Below, piece after piece: positions 59,354-64,000 of a DNA stretch of 64,000 bases. A program made the translations under genes and the position numbers. The stretch is from Streptomyces liliifuscus. GTDB lineage: Bacteria; Actinomycetota; Actinomycetes; Streptomycetales; Streptomycetaceae. Every line of letters starts with the position of its first letter. Within the stretch, counting starts at the first letter, position 1. The notes beneath the pieces were generated by a model. It made no database searches. It was not told where the DNA came from and worked only from the letters and a program-made list of their open reading frames with translations. The stretch lies in NCBI RefSeq assembly GCF_016598615.1, contig NZ_CP066831.1:4712001-4776000 (forward strand), given 5' to 3'.

Positions 59354-60361
59354 ATGGGCTGGTGGCAGGTCAACGCCGACACCCTCGCGGGCAGCCGGTT
59401 CGTGCTCTCGCCGCTCGCCGAGACCTTCGCCTGTCTGAAGGCGCTGCGGGCGGGGACGGCCGCGCACCCGGGCGAGCGGGCCTGGCTGGCGGCCCATCTG
59501 CCGGACCACGAACGACGGCTGGCCGCCGATCCCGTCACGTCCGCCCTCGTCCGGGCCGGGCTCGGGCCCGAGTGGATCGCCGACTTCCTCACGCCGACCC
59601 CGCGCGGCGAGGAGGAGTTCGACACCGAGGTCGCCCGCGTGCGCGAGACCTCCCCGGAGGCGGCCCGCGCCCACCTCGCCGTGGCCCTGCGCGGCCCGCT
59701 CCCCGGCATCCTCCAGGACCGCGACGACCTCCCCGACCGCGCCGCCGACCTGCTCACCCGCGTCTGGACCGAGGCCGTACGGCCCTACTGGCCCCGTCGC
59801 CGCCGCGTGCTCGAAGCCGATGTCGTCGCCCGCGTCGCCCAGTTGAGCCAGGGCGGCTGGGCGGCGGCCCTGGACGCGATGCGGCCGGGCATGCGCTGGC
59901 TCGGCGAGAACCGGCTGCAGATCAACCTCCACGAGTACCCGCCCCGCGAGATCTCGGGCGCCGAGCTCCTCTTCGTACCCGTGACACCGCAGCGGCAGGG
60001 CTGGGTGTCGTGGGAGGAGCCCGACCGGTACGCGGTCGTGTATCCGTGCTCGGGCGCGCTCGCGGACACCGGGCCGACGGCCGCGGGCGCCCCCGAGAGC
60101 CTCAGCCGGCTGCTCGGGGCGGGGCGGGCGGGCGTTCTCGTCCTGCTCGACTCCCCCATGAGCACGAGCCAGGTGGTGGCCGTCACCGGCCAGGGACTCG
60201 GCTCGGTCGGCCGCCACCTCAAGGTCCTCCTGGACGCCCGGCTGGTCGAGCGGCGCCGCTCCGGGCGGTCGGTCCTCTACTACCGCACCCCCGCGGGCGA
60301 GGTTCTCGTCGGGGCCCAGGGTGACCGGGGCGCCGCCCGTGACCCTTCGGAGCGGAGTTAG
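59354..60361 (+). CDS. ArsR-type regulator with N-terminal DUF5937-like domain
   Basis: 335 residues. The large N-terminal region (1-240) begins GWWQVNADTLAGSRFVLSPL, a pattern seen in DUF5937 regulators. The C-terminal winged HTH (about 255-315) contains STSQVVAVTGQGLGSVGRHLKVLLDARLVERRRSGRSVLYY. ATG 59354 has GGAGGAGG 8 nt upstream. It is divergent from the MFS gene and 9 bp upstream of the glutathione peroxidase gene, with which it may be co-transcribed. Confidence 0.85.
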   Translation: MGWWQVNADTLAGSRFVLSPLAETFACLKALRAGTAAHPGERAWLAAHLPDHERRLAADPVTSALVRAGLGPEWIADFLTPTPRGEEEFDTEVARVRETSPEAARAHLAVALRGPLPGILQDRDDLPDRAADLLTRVWTEAVRPYWPRRRRVLEADVVARVAQLSQGGWAAALDAMRPGMRWLGENRLQINLHEYPPREISGAELLFVPVTPQRQGWVSWEEPDRYAVVYPCSGALADTGPTAAGAPESLSRLLGAGRAGVLVLLDSPMSTSQVVAVTGQGLGSVGRHLKVLLDARLVERRRSGRSVLYYRTPAGEVLVGAQGDRGAARDPSERS

Positions 60362-60370
60362 CATCCGTTT

Positions 60371-60865
60371 ATGACTACTGACTCAGTTCTCGACGTCGAC
60401 ATCGATGCCCTGCAGGGCGGTTCCGCGGACCTCGGCCAGTACAAGGGCCAGGCCGTGCTCATCGTCAACGTGGCCTCCAAGTGCGGACTCACCCCTCAGT
60501 ACGGGGGCCTGGAGCGACTGCAGGAGCGGTACGCCGCACAGGGCTTCACCGTGCTCGGGGTGCCCTGCAACCAGTTCATGGGCCAGGAGCCCGGCACGTC
60601 CGAGGAGATCGCGGAGTTCTGCTCGGCGACGTACGGCGTGACCTTCCCGATGACCGAGAAGGTCGACGTGAACGGGGACGGACGGCACGCGCTGTACGAG
60701 CGGCTCACCGGTTTCGCGGACGGCGAGGGCCACAGCGGCGACATCCGCTGGAACTTCGAGAAGTTCCTGATCGGCCGGGACGGCACGGTGGTCGCCCGCT
60801 TCTCCCCGCAGACCGAGCCGGAGTCGGCCGAGGTCGTCGCGGCCGTAGAGGCACTCGTCGCCTGA
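60371..60865 (+). CDS. Glutathione peroxidase-family (thiol) peroxidase
   Basis: 164 residues. The peroxidatic Cys38 is in NVASKCGLTPQY; the resolving-type Cys lies in GVPCNQFMGQEPG; the tetrad Trp is in IRWNFEKFLI. All are conserved as in Cys-type GPx enzymes, which in actinobacteria use thioredoxin or mycothiol rather than glutathione. Start ATG follows GCGGAGTTAGC near the end of the previous gene (9-bp gap). The protein should reduce H2O2 or lipid hydroperoxides in the cytoplasm. Confidence 0.9.
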   Translation: MTTDSVLDVDIDALQGGSADLGQYKGQAVLIVNVASKCGLTPQYGGLERLQERYAAQGFTVLGVPCNQFMGQEPGTSEEIAEFCSATYGVTFPMTEKVDVNGDGRHALYERLTGFADGEGHSGDIRWNFEKFLIGRDGTVVARFSPQTEPESAEVVAAVEALVA

Positions 60866-60990
60866 CACGGCGGCTCCCGTCGGTTGCCGTCGCCCGAAGG
60901 GGCGGCTCCCGTCGGTTGACCTTGCCCCTGGGGCAAGGAGCACCGTCCTCCCCGCCGGGCGGCAGTCGCCCGGTGACGGAGGATGGGCCC

Positions 60991-61890
60991 GTGGAACCCG
61001 TGACCGACACGACCAACGCGTTGCCCCCGGCCGAGGGCCTGCTCACGATCGGCTCGTTCGCCGCCCGTGCGCGGCTCTCGCCGAAGGCACTGCGGCTGTA
61101 CGACCGGCTGGGCCTACTGCGCCCCGCGCACGTCGACGACACGACCGGCTACCGCTACTACCGCGCCGCCCAGGTCGAACGGGCACGCCTGGTCTTCCTG
61201 CTGCGCGGACTCGACATGCCGCTCGCCAGGATCGCCGAGGTCGTGGAGCGGCAGGAGACCGACGGACAGGCGGCCGCGGACCTCGTGACCGCCTACTGGG
61301 CGGACGTCGAGGAACGCCTCGCCGGGCAGCGGACACTCGCGCACTACCTCCGTGGACGGCTTTCCGGAAGGAGTTCCGAGTTGTACGCGACATTCGAGGT
61401 CCACACCGTGGACGTACCGGAGCAGTGGGTCATCACCGAGAAGCGGCACACCCTCGTGGAGGAGCTGCCCGTCTGGATCCCGGCGTCACTGGCACGACTG
61501 GAGGCCGCCGCGGAGGAGTGCGGCGGCACGACCGGCTCCCCGTTCGTCGTCTACCACTCCGAGGTCTCCCAGGAGAGCGACGGCCCCGTGGAGTCCTGCG
61601 TCCCCGTGGCCGACCCGGAGGCCGCCCGCACCTGGGCCGCCCAGCACGCCCGCGCCTGGAACACCACGGCCCGCCTCGAACCCGCCCACCGCCTCGCCTA
61701 CACCCGCATCACCAAGGCCCAGGTCGCCAACCCCCAGATCCACGCCGCCTACGAAGCAGTAGAGGCCTGGCTGACCGAAGAAGGCCACACCTACGCAGGC
61801 CCCTGCCGAGAGATCTACTTCACGGATTGGGACACGTCGGGCCCGGAGGACGAGGTGTGCGACATCGCCTTCCCAATCCAGCCGGGCTGA
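60991..61890 (+). CDS. MerR-family regulator with GyrI-like effector domain
   Basis: 299 residues. The MerR HTH (about 14-85) is LLTIGSFAARARLSPKALRLYDRLGLLRPAHV followed by TGYRYY. A coiled linker precedes the C-terminal GyrI/AraC-effector domain (about 130-299) with VYHSEVSQESDG and REIYFTDWD, typical of multidrug-sensing BmrR/TipA-like proteins. GTG 60991 has GGAGGA 7 nt upstream. Repeat element and hairpin lie just after the stop. Confidence 0.88.
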   Translation: MEPVTDTTNALPPAEGLLTIGSFAARARLSPKALRLYDRLGLLRPAHVDDTTGYRYYRAAQVERARLVFLLRGLDMPLARIAEVVERQETDGQAAADLVTAYWADVEERLAGQRTLAHYLRGRLSGRSSELYATFEVHTVDVPEQWVITEKRHTLVEELPVWIPASLARLEAAAEECGGTTGSPFVVYHSEVSQESDGPVESCVPVADPEAARTWAAQHARAWNTTARLEPAHRLAYTRITKAQVANPQIHAAYEAVEAWLTEEGHTYAGPCREIYFTDWDTSGPEDEVCDIAFPIQPG

Positions 61891-61897
61891 CGGCGGG

Positions 61898-61926
61898 CGC
61901 CCCTTCAGGGGCGCGGGGAACTGCGC
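61898..61926. repeat. GCGCCCC-TTCA-GGGGCGC hairpin joined to the repeat core
   Basis: Same composite as at 11013-11042: hairpin plus GGGGCGCGGGGAACTGCGC (61908-61926). It lies 8 bp after the MerR stop, in the 82-bp space between convergent genes, a likely terminator. Confidence 0.85.
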
Positions 61927-61972
61927 GACCAGCCCAATCGAACCCGCACCCGAAATCGGACCCGCGGATGCG

Positions 61973-64000
61973 CTACCCGCCACTCCCGCGGACGGCGTCC
62001 CTCATCTCCTCAGGACACCCAGTCCCCCGGGGCAACTGATAAGGCGCAGCCAACCGATACGTGCCGGCCCGCGGAGCGAGCAGCTCCGTCCACTTGTCCC
62101 CGTTGACATCCTCCTCCGTCTCCATCAGACACCCGTTGACGTTCTCGTACGCCTTCGGCATCTCGTCGTCCTCCTCCCGCAACCGCTTCGACTCCTCGGT
62201 CTCCTGCGGCGGCTTCACGCTCTTGCCCTCCGCGTCGACAAGCCCGAGCCACGGCGAGTAGGGGATCCGGATGAGCACCCGCCCCGCCCGCTTCACCTCG
62301 ATGGTCAGCTCACCCTGCTCGGCCCGGTCGACGACGGCGGGCGGGTCGGCCATCGGGGTGGGGTCGGTGACCTTGAAGAGCTGCCAGTTGGCATCGCCCC
62401 AGACCTGCTTCAGATACGGCATCCCGCGCTGCACGAGCTCCCGCTCGCGCTCACCGCCGTCGCCGTCGGGCTCGCCCTTGGGGACGACGACGAAGTGGAC
62501 GGCCCAGCGCCGCAGCCACTCGTGGTAGTTCGCGGAGTTGAGGGTGTCGTCGTAGAAGAGGGGGTTGCGCTCCATGTCCGCCTGACGGTTCCAGCCGCGG
62601 GCGAGGTTGACGTACGGGGCGAGGGCGGACGCCTCCCGGTGGGAGCGGGCCGGTACGACCTCGACGCGGCCCTTCTCGGCGCCGGCGACCTGGAGCTGGT
62701 TGACCAGCGGGGCCAGTTCGCGGGCCCAGGAGGCCGCGGGCGTCGTGTGCACTATGTCGTCGACGGCCTTGAAGCCGATCCAGGCGTTCATGCCCACGAA
62801 GGTCACGAGGATCGCGTACCACTTGCGCGAGCGCGGCACCGTGAAGGGCAGCGCGGCGATCAGCACGACCCCCGCCAGGAGCATGGGCAGGCGGCTGATG
62901 TTGGAGCCGATCTGCGAGCTGATCAGCCAGACGAGGAGGACGGAGAGGCCGTACACCGCCGCCGTGATCCGGACCGTCTTCCACTCCTTGGGGACGAGGA
63001 GGAAGACGAACACCGAGTACGAGAACGGCAGCAGGACCGAGGCGAACAGCATCGGCTGCGTACCGGAGAAGGGGAACAGCCAGGCGGAGACGCCCACGAC
63101 GGCGGCGGGCGCGAGGCCCAGCGCGTACGCGCCCGGGCGGCGCTTCTGCAGGAAGAGCGCCACCGCGACGAAGCCGACGAAGAGTCCGGCCACGGGTGAC
63201 GCGGCGGTCGCGAGCGCGGCGAGGGGCGCGGCGCACAGGGCCTTGGCCCAGCGTTTGTAGCGCCAGCGGTACGGCCAGCAGAAGACGACGGCGGTCGCGC
63301 CGAGCGCGAAGACCATGCCGAGGCCGAAGGTCACGCGTCCCGAGGCCGCGTTGCACAGCAGCGCGAACACTCCGGCGAGCGCCGGCCACACCGGGTTCCG
63401 TACGGCCCTGGTGCGCATCAGGATCAGCGTGAGCAGCCCGGCGGAGATCGTCCCCGCGATCATCAGCGTCGTACGCACGCCGAGCACGGCCATCAGATAC
63501 GGCGACACCACGCTGTACGACACCGGGTGCATCCCGCCGTACCAGGCCAGGTTGTACGCCGAACCCGGGTTCCGTCCGACGAACTCGGCCCACGCGTCCT
63601 GCGCCGCGAGGTCGCCCCCACTGTTCGCGAACGTGAAGAACCAGATGACGTGGAGGATGCCGGAGAGTGCGGTGGCGAGGGTCGCGGGGTGCCGGAGGAA
63701 GCGGTGGAGACGAGTGGTCCCGTGAACGCCGTCGGGCTCCGCGAGGTACTCACCGTCCTCGCGGTCCGTGTCGTTCCCGGGGCTCTCGGGACTCCCGGGC
63801 GGCTCGGAGGCCTCGGGGAGTTCGGCGGACCGGGAGGTCTCCGGAGCCTCGGCCGACCCGGAGGAGTCCGAGGAGTCGGACGTGTTCGGGGAGTCGGACG
63901 AGTTCGGGGAGTCGGCGGAGCCGGGGCGTTCAACGTGCCGCGTACGCAGCCGTATTCGCTGGCCGGCTTCTTGGCCCGGCTCGGCGTCGTCGGCGTGCGT
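61973..64000 (-). CDS. Large multi-pass membrane protein (GT-C-like), N-terminus outside window
   Basis: At least 675 residues are visible; the start lies beyond the right edge. The visible N-terminal part (about 90 residues) is a disordered Ser/Asp/Pro/Glu-rich tract (DSPNSSDSPNT-like repeats). About ten hydrophobic helices follow, including GQDAWAEFVGRNPGSAYN before a loop and later MPMLLAGVVLIAALPFTVP. The last 200 residues are soluble (HFVVVPKGE; LTIEVKRAGRVLIRIPYSPW). The layout matches actinobacterial GT-C/YfhO-like membrane proteins of unknown substrate. It is convergent with the MerR gene. Confidence 0.65.
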   Translation of the reverse strand, partial: THADDAEPGQEAGQRIRLRTRHVERPGSADSPNSSDSPNTSDSSDSSGSAEAPETSRSAELPEASEPPGSPESPGNDTDREDGEYLAEPDGVHGTTRLHRFLRHPATLATALSGILHVIWFFTFANSGGDLAAQDAWAEFVGRNPGSAYNLAWYGGMHPVSYSVVSPYLMAVLGVRTTLMIAGTISAGLLTLILMRTRAVRNPVWPALAGVFALLCNAASGRVTFGLGMVFALGATAVVFCWPYRWRYKRWAKALCAAPLAALATAASPVAGLFVGFVAVALFLQKRRPGAYALGLAPAAVVGVSAWLFPFSGTQPMLFASVLLPFSYSVFVFLLVPKEWKTVRITAAVYGLSVLLVWLISSQIGSNISRLPMLLAGVVLIAALPFTVPRSRKWYAILVTFVGMNAWIGFKAVDDIVHTTPAASWARELAPLVNQLQVAGAEKGRVEVVPARSHREASALAPYVNLARGWNRQADMERNPLFYDDTLNSANYHEWLRRWAVHFVVVPKGEPDGDGGERERELVQRGMPYLKQVWGDANWQLFKVTDPTPMADPPAVVDRAEQGELTIEVKRAGRVLIRIPYSPWLGLVDAEGKSVKPPQETEESKRLREEDDEMPKAYENVNGCLMETEEDVNGDKWTELLAPRAGTYRLAAPYQLPRGTGCPEEMRDAVRGSGG

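Overview
The window looks like the chromosome of a Streptomyces. Coding DNA is very GC-rich with G/C third positions, GTG starts are common, and the gene content fits: the group-2 sigma factor HrdD, a gamma-butyrolactone-type receptor locus, many MFS/TetR/MarR/IclR/PucR genes, and several copies of a GC-rich intergenic repeat (core GCGCAGTTCCCCGCGCCCC). The species cannot be told from the sequence alone. There are about 48 intact genes, one tRNA, at least five broken genes and several clear regulatory palindromes.

Layout. 1-9.5 kb: two multidrug-type MFS exporters with their WYL and TetR regulators, hrdD behind a textbook SigR promoter, a GNAT acetyltransferase, and a LigB dioxygenase/MarR divergent pair. 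9.7-13.6 kb: a secreted M6 metalloprotease with a perfect CRP-type palindrome upstream, a tandem double-IclR regulator, and an F420/NADP-type reductase. 13.6-18.8 kb: a hormone locus made of two butyrolactone-receptor-like TetR genes, a P450 and an acyl-CoA oxidase. This is the order I recall for the avenolide locus of S. avermitilis (cyp17-avaR1-aco), and three ARE-like palindromes sit at the expected promoters. 19.2-24 kb: glucarate catabolism (gudD, gntP-type permease, kdgD, IclR regulator). 24-29.2 kb: an MMPL exporter flanked by two NarL-type histidine kinases and no response regulator; the second kinase has Gln where the phospho-acceptor His should be.

29.3-40.6 kb is the most unusual block: five minus-strand genes encoding a CHAT-protease TPR-like protein, a caspase-family protein, a Crp/Fnr regulator, a divergent class-III nucleotide-cyclase-like protein and a second CHAT protein. 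All three peptidases keep the His/Cys dyad. The Crp protein keeps cNMP-pocket residues, and the cyclase keeps both metal Asp residues but lacks the usual Lys and Asn. It reads as a signalling/conflict island, possibly a nucleotide-gated proteolytic death or defence module.

41.4-51 kb: a tRNA-Arg(CCU) with a strong terminator begins an accessory stretch of lower-GC orphans: a metzincin fragment next to an IS5-family transposase fragment, a DUF1152 protein coupled to a helical orphan, a FkbM methyltransferase, an AAA/DUF234 ATPase divergent from a protein with a HEPN-like RNxxxH motif, and several unknowns. 51.3-54 kb: a PAP2 membrane protein followed by a decayed PucR gene and an aldehyde-dehydrogenase remnant. 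54-64 kb returns to ordinary core-like genes: DoxX/HxlR, a coupled acetyltransferase-aminotransferase pair, a PH-domain protein, an MFS protein, an ArsR-type regulator, glutathione peroxidase, a MerR regulator and a large membrane protein cut by the right edge.
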